A stretch of DNA of 11,734 nt from Armatimonadota bacterium (GTDB taxonomy: Bacteria > Armatimonadota > Zipacnadia > Zipacnadales > FEN-943): NCBI GenBank assembly GCA_026419655.1, contig JANZZA010000381.1:1-11734 (forward strand), given 5' to 3'. Made by a program: the position numbers and the translations under genes. The notes under the pieces are model-generated. The model was not told the origin of the DNA, ran no database searches, and was given only the letters and a program-made list of their open reading frames with translations. Below, one piece after another: positions 1 through 5,837 of this stretch (the stretch's first letter is position 1; every line of letters starts with the position of its first letter).

Positions 1-21
1 GCTCTGGCGGGACGCGGTGAG

Positions 22-417
22 ATGAAACGGGAGAACGAAGAGGGTATTGACTGGTGGCAGGTCGGCGCTGTGGTAGCGCTGACCGGGATAGTGGTAGTGG
101 ACATTGTTGTTCCGGGAAGGATCATTGCACCGCTGGCAGCAGCCGCTGAGCGACTGGACCTGGAAGACGGCGAGGAAGTGAGCGCGGAAAGGCCGTTGCC
201 GCGTCTGCCGAGTGAGGCATGGCCCGTAGTGGCGCTGGTGGCAGGTGTGCTTGTTATGGGTCTGGCGGCCCTGCGGATGCTGCGCGAGCAGGCCGTGGAG
301 GGCCGGTGGCTGTGGATACTGGCGGTGGCGGCGGCGACGGTTCTGTGGTCGGCCGGGGTGCTGGCGGCTCTGCACAAGGCCGAGAAGGCCCTGATGGGTC
401 TTTCGTCGGGACTGTGA
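22..417 (+). CDS. Small three-helix membrane protein, unknown function
   Basis: I do not recognise this 131-residue protein. Three hydrophobic stretches are visible at about residues 12-30, 66-86 and 96-117. An acidic segment lies between the first and second (about 42-57, with DLEDGEEVSAE), and short charged turns connect the rest, so it is probably an inner-membrane protein. The N-terminus is charged (MKRENEEG) and is followed by WW. The same frame is open to base 1, so the true start may lie upstream; a weak GGTGAG just before the ATG at 22 is the only ribosome-site hint. It ends 48 bp before trpD on the same strand and is probably co-transcribed with it. Actinobacterial trp operons carry a small membrane protein of unknown role (Trp_oprn_chp family); position and topology are reminiscent, but I see no motif proving homology. 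Gene fairly sure, function unknown. Confidence 0.7.
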   Translation: MKRENEEGIDWWQVGAVVALTGIVVVDIVVPGRIIAPLAAAAERLDLEDGEEVSAERPLPRLPSEAWPVVALVAGVLVMGLAALRMLREQAVEGRWLWILAVAAATVLWSAGVLAALHKAEKALMGLSSGL

Positions 418-451
418 GGGGAAACCAGTTGGGACCAGGCCGGTGCCAGTC

Positions 452-458
452 GAGGTGA
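452..458 (+). promoter_or_regulatory. Ribosome binding site of trpD
   Basis: GAGGTGA lies 7 nt before the ATG at 466 and supports that start. A second in-frame ATG at 481 has only GAGGGC about 4 nt upstream. However, the TrpD family's usual N-terminus (MLIGEALKKVVAGEDL-like) begins exactly at 481, so the alternative remains open. Confidence 0.55.
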
Positions 459-465
459 AGCGGGT

Positions 466-1524
466 ATGGCAGAGGGCTGCATGCTCATCGGAGAGGCGCT
501 GAAGAAGGTGGTCGCAGGGGAAGACCTTACACAGGATGAGGCCAGGGACGTAATGGCCCATGTGATGGCTGGGGAAGCGACGCCTGTGCAGATTGCCGGG
601 CTTCTGGTGGCGCTGCGGATGAAGGGCGAGACGGCCGAGGAGCTGGCCGGGTTTGCACAGGTCATGCGCGAGAACGCGGTCAGGGTGCCCGTTAGCGTGG
701 CGGATGTGGTGGACACCTGTGGGACAGGCGGGGACATTCACGATACCTTCAACATTTCCACGGCGGCGGCCTTTGTGGCAGCGGCGGCCGGCGTACCCAT
801 TGCCAAACACGGAAACCGCTCAGTCACCAGCCGGTGCGGGAGCGCGGACGTACTGGAAGCGCTTGGGGTGCCTCTGGACCTGACGCCTGAGCAGGTAGGG
901 CGGTGCGTAGATGAGGCAGGCATTGGCTTTCTTTTCGCGCCGGCGCTTCATCCTGCCATGCGCCACGCCGCGCCCGTGCGTCGGGAGCTGGGCCTGCGCA
1001 CGGTATTCAATCTTCTGGGGCCGCTGACAAATCCGGCCGGCGCGCGGCGGCAGGTACTGGGCGTTTTTGCGCCCGAGTGGGTCAGGCCGGTGGCCGAAGC
1101 GCTGCTGGAGCTGGGGGCAGTCCACGCCATGGTAATCCACGGCGTTGACGGCCTCGATGAACTGAGCACGCTGGGGCCGACTCTGGTTGCCGAGGTGCGC
1201 AACGGCGCTGTGAAGGAATACACCGTCAGGCCTGAAGATTTTCAGATGTCGCGGTGCTCGGCTGGGGACCTAGCTGGGGGAGATCCTGCTCAGTCGGCGC
1301 AAATCCTGCTGGACGTCTTGAGCGGAGCGGAAGGGCCGCGGGCGGACGTAGTGGCCCTTAACGCCGCGGCCGCGATTTATGTGGGCGGAAGAGCCGGCGG
1401 CCTGCGCGAAGGCCTGGCAGTGGCCCGAGACACACTTCGAAGCGGCGCGGCAAGGAATAAACTGGAAGAGCTGTGTGCTGCGGCTGCCGGCATGGCCACA
1501 GAAAGAGACACCTCGGCAGAGTAG
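466..1524 (+). CDS. trpD: Anthranilate phosphoribosyltransferase
   Basis: This cytosolic enzyme transfers the phosphoribosyl group of PRPP to anthranilate, the second committed step of tryptophan synthesis. The 352 residues match the usual family length. A small helical N-terminal domain (about 6-75) precedes the nucleoside-phosphorylase-type alpha/beta domain. Diagnostic motifs are intact: the PRPP/diphosphate loop DTCGTGGD at 83-90, NISTAAAF at 96-103, KHGNRSVTS at 114-122 followed by CGSADVLEALG, the anthranilate-side PVRRELGLRTVFNLLGPLTNP at 170-190, and the metal-binding region DGLDE at 228-232. No TrpG glutaminase is fused. The start may be 466 or 481. It is separated from trpC by a 146-bp gap with a strong terminator-like repeat, so trpC may not be fully co-transcribed. 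Identification is near certain. Confidence 0.97.
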   Translation: MAEGCMLIGEALKKVVAGEDLTQDEARDVMAHVMAGEATPVQIAGLLVALRMKGETAEELAGFAQVMRENAVRVPVSVADVVDTCGTGGDIHDTFNISTAAAFVAAAAGVPIAKHGNRSVTSRCGSADVLEALGVPLDLTPEQVGRCVDEAGIGFLFAPALHPAMRHAAPVRRELGLRTVFNLLGPLTNPAGARRQVLGVFAPEWVRPVAEALLELGAVHAMVIHGVDGLDELSTLGPTLVAEVRNGAVKEYTVRPEDFQMSRCSAGDLAGGDPAQSAQILLDVLSGAEGPRADVVALNAAAAIYVGGRAGGLREGLAVARDTLRSGAARNKLEELCAAAAGMATERDTSAE

Positions 1525-1572
1525 TTGGGCCTCTGGCACGGTCAGCTTTTCTCAGGCGCGGACTGTGGGAGC

Positions 1573-1646
1573 AGCACGAAAAAGTTTGGGAAGGGGGCCT
1601 GGGGGAGAACCCTTTTCAAAGGGTGTCCCCCAGGGAAAGTTTTTTC
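1573..1646 (+). repeat. Interspersed hairpin repeat, copy 1
   Basis: First of four same-orientation copies in this window. It opens with AGCACGAAAAAGTTTGGG, continues through AAGGGGG, and then forms a stem-loop: CCTGGGGG (1598-1605) pairs with CCCCCAGG (1627-1634), with an inner ACCCTT/AAGGGT stem around a TTCA loop. A-rich DNA lies on the left (AAAAA at 1579-1583) and T6 on the right (1640-1645). It fills most of the gap between trpD and trpC. The very similar copies at 2611 and 2948 show that it is a repeat family and not a chance terminator. Confidence 0.9.
1598..1645 (+). terminator. Probable intrinsic terminator downstream of trpD
   Basis: A GC-rich stem-loop at 1598-1634 (outer CCTGGGGG/CCCCCAGG, inner ACCCTT/AAGGGT with one bulge and mismatch) is followed 5 nt later by six T residues at 1640-1645. 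This is the classic rho-independent architecture. A run of five A on the left side could also let it stop transcription from the opposite strand. It lies 74 bp after the trpD stop. Termination is inferred from structure only. If efficient, it would separate trpC from the upstream trp genes. Confidence 0.65.
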
Positions 1647-1670
1647 TAGCAGCGAGTGACGCGCGGGGCA

Positions 1671-2486
1671 ATGCAGGTGCACAAGCTTCTGGCTGAGATA
1701 GTTGAGCACAAATACGAGGAAGTAGAGCGGGCAAAGGCTGAGCTGCCGCTGGGCACCATAAAGGAGGCACTCTCACGGCTGCCGGGGCCGCGCAATTTCC
1801 CTGCGTCGGTGCGCGGGCGGCCGGACGTGCGAATTATTGCCGAAATGAAGCGGGCCAGCCCAAGCCACGGCACCTTCACGGACCTGTACGACCCGCGCAT
1901 CCTGGCGCAGGAGTATGCTGGCAACGGCGCGGCCGCTATCAGTGTGCTCACCGACAAGAAGTACTTCAGCGGCCAGTGTTTCGACCTGCGGCGAGCAAGG
2001 CGGTACATGCCGCTACCGTTGTTGCGCAAGGATTTCATCATAGACCCGTACCAGATTTACGAGGCGCGGTACTGGCTGGCGGATGCGGTGCTGCTGATTG
2101 TAGCGATAGTGGACGAGCCGCTGCTACGGGAGCTGCTCCGGATCACTCGCGAGCTTGGCATGGCGGCGCTTGTTGAGTGCCACGACGAGGATGACCTGGA
2201 GATTGCCCTGCGGATTGGCGCGGAAATCATCGGCATCAATAACCGTGACCTGGCGACCCTGGAAGTGGACATCAGCCGGACGGAGAGGCTATCACCGCTG
2301 GTGCCACTGGAGTGTACGCTGGTAGCCGAGAGCGGGATAAATACGCGCGCGGACGTGGAGCGTCTGGCGGAGGCTGGCATTGACGCGGCTCTTATCGGCA
2401 CGGCTCTCATGCGCGACCCGGAGCCAGGCCTGGCGCTGCGGCAGTTTGTCAGGGTGCCGTGCCGCAGAGAGGCGCGACGAAGATAG
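1671..2486 (+). CDS. trpC: Indole-3-glycerol phosphate synthase
   Basis: This (beta/alpha)8-barrel enzyme decarboxylates and closes the ring of CdRP to give indole-3-glycerol phosphate, the substrate of TrpA. With the ATG at 1671 the product has 271 residues, normal for a monofunctional TrpC. Motifs in order are IAEMKRASPS (56-65, catalytic Lys60), ISVLTDKKYFSG, PLLRKDFIIDPYQIYEAR (Lys120), LVECHDEDDL (Glu169), IIGINNRDL (about 186-194), VAESGI (Glu220) and the phosphate-binding LIGTALMRDPEPG. An in-frame GTG at 1656 would add MTRGA. I chose 1671 because MQVHKLLAEIVEHKYEEV matches the family's first helix; neither start has a good Shine-Dalgarno. There is no TrpF fusion. Repeat copies flank the gene on both sides, isolating it from trpD and trpB. 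Confidence 0.96.
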   Translation: MQVHKLLAEIVEHKYEEVERAKAELPLGTIKEALSRLPGPRNFPASVRGRPDVRIIAEMKRASPSHGTFTDLYDPRILAQEYAGNGAAAISVLTDKKYFSGQCFDLRRARRYMPLPLLRKDFIIDPYQIYEARYWLADAVLLIVAIVDEPLLRELLRITRELGMAALVECHDEDDLEIALRIGAEIIGINNRDLATLEVDISRTERLSPLVPLECTLVAESGINTRADVERLAEAGIDAALIGTALMRDPEPGLALRQFVRVPCRREARRR

Positions 2487-2610
2487 CGCCCCAGCGCGGT
2501 CGGCGGCCGCATTGTGGCCGCTCAAATCGTCACGGAGAGGCGCAGTGTGGACGCCGGTCAGCGCGCCCGTTGTGCAGCGGTGGTCGGGTCTGGCAATGCG
2601 AGGTGGAAAC

Positions 2611-2669
2611 AGCACGAAAAAGTTTGGGAAGGGGGTCTGGGGGAGAACCCTTTTCAAAGGGTTTCCCCC
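2611..2669 (+). repeat. Interspersed hairpin repeat, copy 2
   Basis: It shares the opening AGCACGAAAAAGTTTGGG with copy 1, followed by AAGGGGGTCT. The stem GGGGG (2639-2643) with CCCCC (2665-2669) encloses AAACCC-type inner pairing (AACCCTT/AAGGGTT, one bulged base). Unlike copy 1, no T-tract follows; a second hairpin begins two bases later. It lies 125 bp after the trpC stop. Confidence 0.88.
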
Positions 2670-2670
2670 G

Positions 2671-2714
2671 GCAGGGGGAACCCCCCTTTGGGCAAAAAGC
2701 GGGGTTCCCCCTGC
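2671..2714 (+). repeat. Perfect 14-bp inverted repeat (hairpin)
   Basis: GCAGGGGGAACCCC at 2671-2684 is the exact reverse complement of GGGGTTCCCCCTGC at 2701-2714, with a 16-nt loop containing AAAAA. It sits directly against the right end of repeat copy 2, giving a double-hairpin composite found nowhere else in the window. It would be very stable as RNA or as a cruciform. No T-tract follows; C-rich DNA does, so it is not a typical intrinsic terminator. Confidence 0.85.
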
Positions 2715-2817
2715 ACCCCCTCCCCGTAAATGCTGGGGCTCCATGGCGGAGGTGCGCACCCACCGGCGCCAGCGGGAGGGGTGCGGAACAGTGCTGGCAG
2801 TGGTGGTGGTATTTCTC

Positions 2818-2940
2818 GGGCGAGCCGGATTTTCGGGCGCGCGAGAGCACCCTCGGGTTGGTTGCGTGTGGCGGCCAAGCCTGGCAGGCCGGCACCGCCC
2901 TGTCAGTACGTGGCGGCGCGCCCCAAAATCCGGCCCGCCC
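2818..2940 (+). repeat. Imperfect 25-bp inverted repeat with 73-nt core
   Basis: The left arm at 2818-2842 (centred on GCCGGATTTT) matches the reverse complement of the right arm at 2916-2940 (centred on AAAATCCGGC) at 23 of 25 positions. The arms enclose 73 nt of GC-rich DNA at 2843-2915 with no credible gene. The right arm ends 7 bp before repeat copy 3. The arrangement suits a small non-autonomous element with terminal inverted repeats, or a long-stem structured RNA; I see no clear target-site duplication. Confidence 0.75.
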
Positions 2941-2947
2941 ACAGCGT

Positions 2948-3012
2948 AGAAAGTTTGGGAAGGGGGTCTGGGGGACAACCCTTTTCAAAGGGTTTCCCCC
3001 AGATAAAAGTTC
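2948..3012 (+). repeat. Interspersed hairpin repeat, copy 3
   Basis: This copy begins AGAAAGTTTGGGAAGGGGG and has the best-paired stem of the four: TCTGGGGGA (2967-2975) pairs with TCCCCCAGA (2995-3003), and AACCCTT pairs with AAGGGTT, with a single bulged C at 2976 and a TTCA loop. The right flank is TAAAAGTTCTT, without a real T-run. It ends about 80 bp before the trpB start, so as RNA it would form in the trpB leader. Confidence 0.88.
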
Positions 3013-3093
3013 TTACGCGGCTAGCTGGATGGCGAGGCAGGTTTGCAGCGCTTACGCCACAGGGAGCCGCCTCGCGGGGGAGAGCGAGAGGAT

Positions 3094-4353
3094 ATGTCAG
3101 TAGACGACAGGCACGGGAAATTCGGGCGTTTCGGTGGCCAGTACGTGCCAGAGACGCTAATGCCGGTGCTGAAGGAACTTGAGGAGGCCTACTTCGCCGC
3201 CCGAGGGGACCCGGAATTTCAGCGCGAGTTTGACTGGTATCTTCGCGAGTACGCGGGCCGCCCGTCGCGGCTGTACCTGGCGCAGCGGCTCAGCGAAAAA
3301 GCAGGCTGTCGCGTGTATCTCAAGCGCGAGGATCTCAACCATACGGGCGCGCACAAGATAAACAACACGCTTGGGCAGGCTTTGCTGGCGCGACGCATGG
3401 GGAAGCGGCGCATGATAGCCGAGACCGGGGCAGGCCAGCATGGCGTCGCCACGGCCACCGTCGCCGCGCTGTTCGGCTTTGAATGCGTCATCTACATGGG
3501 CGAGGAGGACATCCGGCGACAAGCCCCCAACGTTTTTCGTATGAGGCTGCTGGGCGCCGAGGTGCGGCCTGTGACCTCTGGCACCCGCACGCTCAAGGAC
3601 GCCATCAACGAAGCCATCCGCGACTGGATGACGCATCCGCTTGATACCTTCTACTGCTTCGGCACGGTTGCTGGCCCGCATCCTTTCCCCGTCATGGTGC
3701 GCGACTTTCAGGCGGTAATCGGGCGAGAAGCGCGGGAGCAGTGTCTGGAGCTCGAGGGCCGGCTGCCGACGAAGCTTCTGGCATGTGTCGGCGGCGGCTC
3801 AAACGCCATGGGCCTGTTCTATGCCTTCCTTGGCGACGCGGAGGTGGAGCTGATAGGCGTTGAGGCTGCCGGCCTGGGCATAGAGGCTGGCCTTCATGCC
3901 GCCGCGCTGGGAGCAGGCACGCCAGGAGTTATTCACGGTTCGGCCACGTACATGCTCCAGGACGCCGACGGTCAGGTACTGCCAGCCCACTCGGTGGCCG
4001 CCGGGCTGGACTACCCGGGCGTTGGCCCAGAGCACGCCTGGCTCAAAGACATGGGTCGGGCGCGATACGTGGCGGTCACCGACGAGGAAGCCCTTGACGC
4101 CTTTGTGGCCCTTTCGCGTCTTGAAGGCATCATCCCGGCCCTGGAAAGTGCCCACGCCATCGCGTACCTGCTGCGGATGGCCGCGCAAGGCGAGCTCAGG
4201 CCCGACGACCTGGTCATCATCAACCTGTCCGGGCGCGGCGACAAGGACGTGGAAGAAGTGAGCCGGCTGCTGGGTGAGAGGATAACAGCAATGGGCGGGG
4301 TGGGACCGGCCACCTCTTCACTGCATCCTTCCCCGGGAGGCGGCTCGCGATGA
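3094..4353 (+). CDS. trpB: Tryptophan synthase beta chain
   Basis: PLP enzyme that condenses indole with serine to tryptophan, within the alpha2beta2 synthase complex. I start it at the ATG at 3094, because MSVDDRHGKFGRFGGQYVPETLMP is the standard N-terminus; a longer frame from a TTG at 3043 would add 17 atypical residues. GAGAGGA and a G5 run lie just upstream. The 419 residues include the PLP lysine in HTGAHKINN (Lys88), Glu110 in AETGAGQHG, the phosphate-binding CVGGGSNAMG (231-240), LDYPGVGPEH (305-313) and the C-terminal LSGRGDKD (378-385). It is the TrpB1 type. An extra tail of about 20 residues (after RLLGERI; GGVGPATSSLHPSPGGGSR) goes beyond the usual end and carries the ribosome site of trpA. 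Its stop overlaps the trpA start by 4 bp. Confidence 0.97.
   Translation: MSVDDRHGKFGRFGGQYVPETLMPVLKELEEAYFAARGDPEFQREFDWYLREYAGRPSRLYLAQRLSEKAGCRVYLKREDLNHTGAHKINNTLGQALLARRMGKRRMIAETGAGQHGVATATVAALFGFECVIYMGEEDIRRQAPNVFRMRLLGAEVRPVTSGTRTLKDAINEAIRDWMTHPLDTFYCFGTVAGPHPFPVMVRDFQAVIGREAREQCLELEGRLPTKLLACVGGGSNAMGLFYAFLGDAEVELIGVEAAGLGIEAGLHAAALGAGTPGVIHGSATYMLQDADGQVLPAHSVAAGLDYPGVGPEHAWLKDMGRARYVAVTDEEALDAFVALSRLEGIIPALESAHAIAYLLRMAAQGELRPDDLVIINLSGRGDKDVEEVSRLLGERITAMGGVGPATSSLHPSPGGGSR
4335..4340 (+). promoter_or_regulatory. Ribosome binding site of trpA inside trpB
   Basis: GGGAGG lies 9 nt before the trpA ATG at 4350 and inside the last codons of trpB. With the ATGA stop/start overlap this indicates translational coupling, which fits the need for equal amounts of the two synthase subunits. 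Confidence 0.7.
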
Positions 4354-5156
4354 GCCGCATCACACAGGCCTTCAAGCGCGCGCGGGAAGAAAACCGTGGC
4401 GCCCTGGTGGTTTACCTCACTGCGGGGGACCCGAATCTGGCCGTCACGCGGGAGCTGGTGCCGGTACTTGCCCGAGCTGGCGCCGACGTCATTGAGCTTG
4501 GCATGCCCTACTCTGACCCCCTGGCGGATGGGCCGACAATCCAGCAGGCGGGGCAGCGTGCCCTCGCCGCCGGCGCTACGGTGGCCAGGATTTTAGATAC
4601 GGTCCGCGCGATACGTCAGAGCTGCCAGGTGCCTATGCTGATGATGACTTGTTTCAATCCGGTGCTACGGCACGGGCTGGAGGCTTTCGCAGCCGCGGCA
4701 GCCAAGGCTGGCCTGGATGGCGTCCTCATTTCAGACCTGCCTCCAGAAGAGGCTGGGCCATGGACCCAGGCAGCATGGCGCCACGGCCTGGACACCATTT
4801 TTCTTGTTGCGCCCACCACGCCGCCAGACCGTGCCCGCCTCATCGCCGACCTGACGCGCGGATTTGTATATGCCATTTCGCGGCCCGGAGTGACGGGTGC
4901 GCGCGAGGACTTGCCGCCAGACCTGCCGGAGCTGATTGGGCAGCTCCGTCAGGTCACCGATAAGCCCATTGCAGTGGGCTTTGGCATAAGCACACCTCAA
5001 CAGGTGGCGACTGTGTGCCGGGTAGCCGACGGCGCGGTGGTTGGGTCGGCCCTGGTGGAGATAATCGCAGACCTGGGCGGGGCCGAGGATTTGTTCTATG
5101 TGGCGCCGAACTTCGTAAGTGAGCTTGCCAGAGCGACAAGGAGAGAGCACACATGA
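4350..5156 (+). CDS. trpA: Tryptophan synthase alpha chain
   Basis: TIM-barrel subunit that cleaves indole-3-glycerol phosphate to indole and glyceraldehyde-3-phosphate and passes indole to TrpB through the inter-subunit tunnel. The length of 268 residues is standard. The catalytic pair is present at the Salmonella-like numbers: Glu49 in VIELGMPYSDPLADGPTIQ and Asp60 in the same motif. LISDLPPEE (126-134), APTTPPDR, the YAISRPGVTGAR loop (174-185), VGFGIS (209-214) and DGAVVGSALV (227-236) complete the phosphate site and barrel. The strand usually written MTYYNP-like reads MMTCFNP here, a mild variant. It overlaps trpB by ATGA at its start and deoC by ATGA at its end. Confidence 0.97.
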   Translation: MSRITQAFKRAREENRGALVVYLTAGDPNLAVTRELVPVLARAGADVIELGMPYSDPLADGPTIQQAGQRALAAGATVARILDTVRAIRQSCQVPMLMMTCFNPVLRHGLEAFAAAAAKAGLDGVLISDLPPEEAGPWTQAAWRHGLDTIFLVAPTTPPDRARLIADLTRGFVYAISRPGVTGAREDLPPDLPELIGQLRQVTDKPIAVGFGISTPQQVATVCRVADGAVVGSALVEIIADLGGAEDLFYVAPNFVSELARATRREHT

Positions 5157-5833
5157 CGGCCCCCCAGGGCAGTGAAATTTTAGGCCTCATTGACCACTCG
5201 CTGCTTCATCCGTGCGCGACGCGCCAGGAAGTCGAAGATGCATGTCGGCTGGGTATGCGGCTGGGGGTGGCGGCGGTGGTTGTGCAGCCCTGCTGGGCGG
5301 GCCTGGCGGCTGACATACTTGGCGACAGCAGCACTCGGGCGGCCTCAGTCGTCGGCTTTCCCCTCGGCGTGACCACCACGGAAGCCAAGCTCATGGAAGC
5401 CCTGGGCCTGGTGCAGGCCGGCGTCGGCGAAGTGGACATGGTCATCAACCTCGGCTGGGTCAAGTCAGGGCAACTGGACGACGCAGGGCACGAAATCGGG
5501 GCCGTGAAGGCAGTTCTGAGGCCTGCGGGGCTGCTGCTGAAGGTTATACTCGAAGTTGGCTACCTCAGCGACGCTGAGAAGGCCGAAGCAGCTCGCATGG
5601 CGGCGATAGCGGGAGCGGATTTTGTGAAGACCTGTACGGGTTTCGCACCGGGGCAGGCCACGGTGGAAGATATACGGCTGCTGCGGGAGGCCGTGCCGCC
5701 GGGCGTGGGCGTGAAGGCCGCCGGCGGCATCCGCACGGCAGCGCAGGCGCAGGAGCTTGTGGCTGCAGGCGCCAACCGGCTGGGCACCTCGGCCACGGCA
5801 GCCATCGCCCGCGAGCTGGGCGCAGAGGTGTGA
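5153..5833 (+). CDS. deoC: Deoxyribose-phosphate aldolase (DERA)
   Basis: Class I aldolase that reversibly splits 2-deoxyribose-5-phosphate into acetaldehyde and glyceraldehyde-3-phosphate. The 226 residues show the family signatures: IDHSLLHP (13-20), VVGFPLGVTTTEAK (66-79), VDMVINLG (94-101, relay Asp95), KVILEVGYLSD (130-140), FVKTCTGF (157-164) with the Schiff-base Lys159, and VKAAGGIRT (187-195) with Lys188. Many homologues have Ser where this one has Cys161. AAGGAG at 5138-5143 is 9 nt before the ATG, and the start overlaps the trpA stop by 4 bp, so it is coupled to the trp genes, not to the usual nucleoside-catabolism genes. A related aldolase specificity is possible, but both lysines and the Asp favour DERA. 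Family certain, substrate likely. Confidence 0.92.
   Translation: MTAPQGSEILGLIDHSLLHPCATRQEVEDACRLGMRLGVAAVVVQPCWAGLAADILGDSSTRAASVVGFPLGVTTTEAKLMEALGLVQAGVGEVDMVINLGWVKSGQLDDAGHEIGAVKAVLRPAGLLLKVILEVGYLSDAEKAEAARMAAIAGADFVKTCTGFAPGQATVEDIRLLREAVPPGVGVKAAGGIRTAAQAQELVAAGANRLGTSATAAIARELGAEV
5824..5830 (+). promoter_or_regulatory. Ribosome binding site deciding the TTG start of recO
   Basis: AGAGGTG lies 7 nt before the TTG at 5838 and inside the last codons of deoC. The first in-frame ATG after it (5874) would remove the first beta-strand of the RecO OB-fold and has no comparable site, so TTG is preferred. Confidence 0.6.
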
Positions 5834-5837
5834 GAAT

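Larger units (their letters stand above)
2487..3093 (+). other. Repeat-rich 600-bp gap between trpC and trpB
   Basis: No convincing gene lies here, on either strand. Open frames exist because the DNA is GC-rich, but their products are proline/glycine/arginine-rich translations of the repeats. Contents from left to right: a plain stretch (2487-2610), repeat copy 2 (2611-2669), a perfect 14-bp hairpin (2671-2714), GC-rich DNA with a GTGGTGGTGG run (near 2801-2810), an imperfect 25-bp inverted repeat around a 73-nt core (2818-2940), repeat copy 3 (2948-3012), and a short leader to trpB. trpF frequently occupies this place in other bacteria; I find no phosphoribosylanthranilate isomerase sequence or remnant. 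Confidence 0.75.

Noticed and set aside
2795..2809. TGG CAG TGG TGG TGG: tandem Trp codons in one frame upstream of trpB, as in a trp attenuator leader peptide.
   Set aside because: I find no start codon with a ribosome site close upstream in that frame and no stop soon after it; the frame stays open to about 3101. The run is more simply a GTGGTGGTGG repeat. The long inverted repeat immediately downstream keeps the idea from being dismissed fully.
2843..2915. Core of the inverted-repeat element as a tRNA or known riboswitch (T-box or trp-related).
   Set aside because: I see no cloverleaf with an acceptor and TTC arm, no T-box consensus and no spaced GAG/TAG triplets of TRAP sites.
3043..3093. 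TTG start at 3043 that would lengthen TrpB by 17 residues.
   Set aside because: The family's N-terminus begins at the ATG at 3094, and the added Arg-rich residues are atypical.
2459..3103. Long overlapping open frames on both strands of the trpC-trpB gap (for example 2459-3103 +, 2530-2988 -, 2292-2978 -).
   Set aside because: Their products are Pro/Gly/Arg-rich translations of the repeats, several frames are open at once in GC-rich DNA, and the same peptide strings recur at each repeat copy. They are artefacts of the repeat family.
5757..5837. Upstream extension of the recO frame into deoC (an ATG at 5757).
   Set aside because: The added residues do not resemble RecO, overlap deoC heavily and lack a good ribosome site; the TTG at 5838 has one at the right distance.
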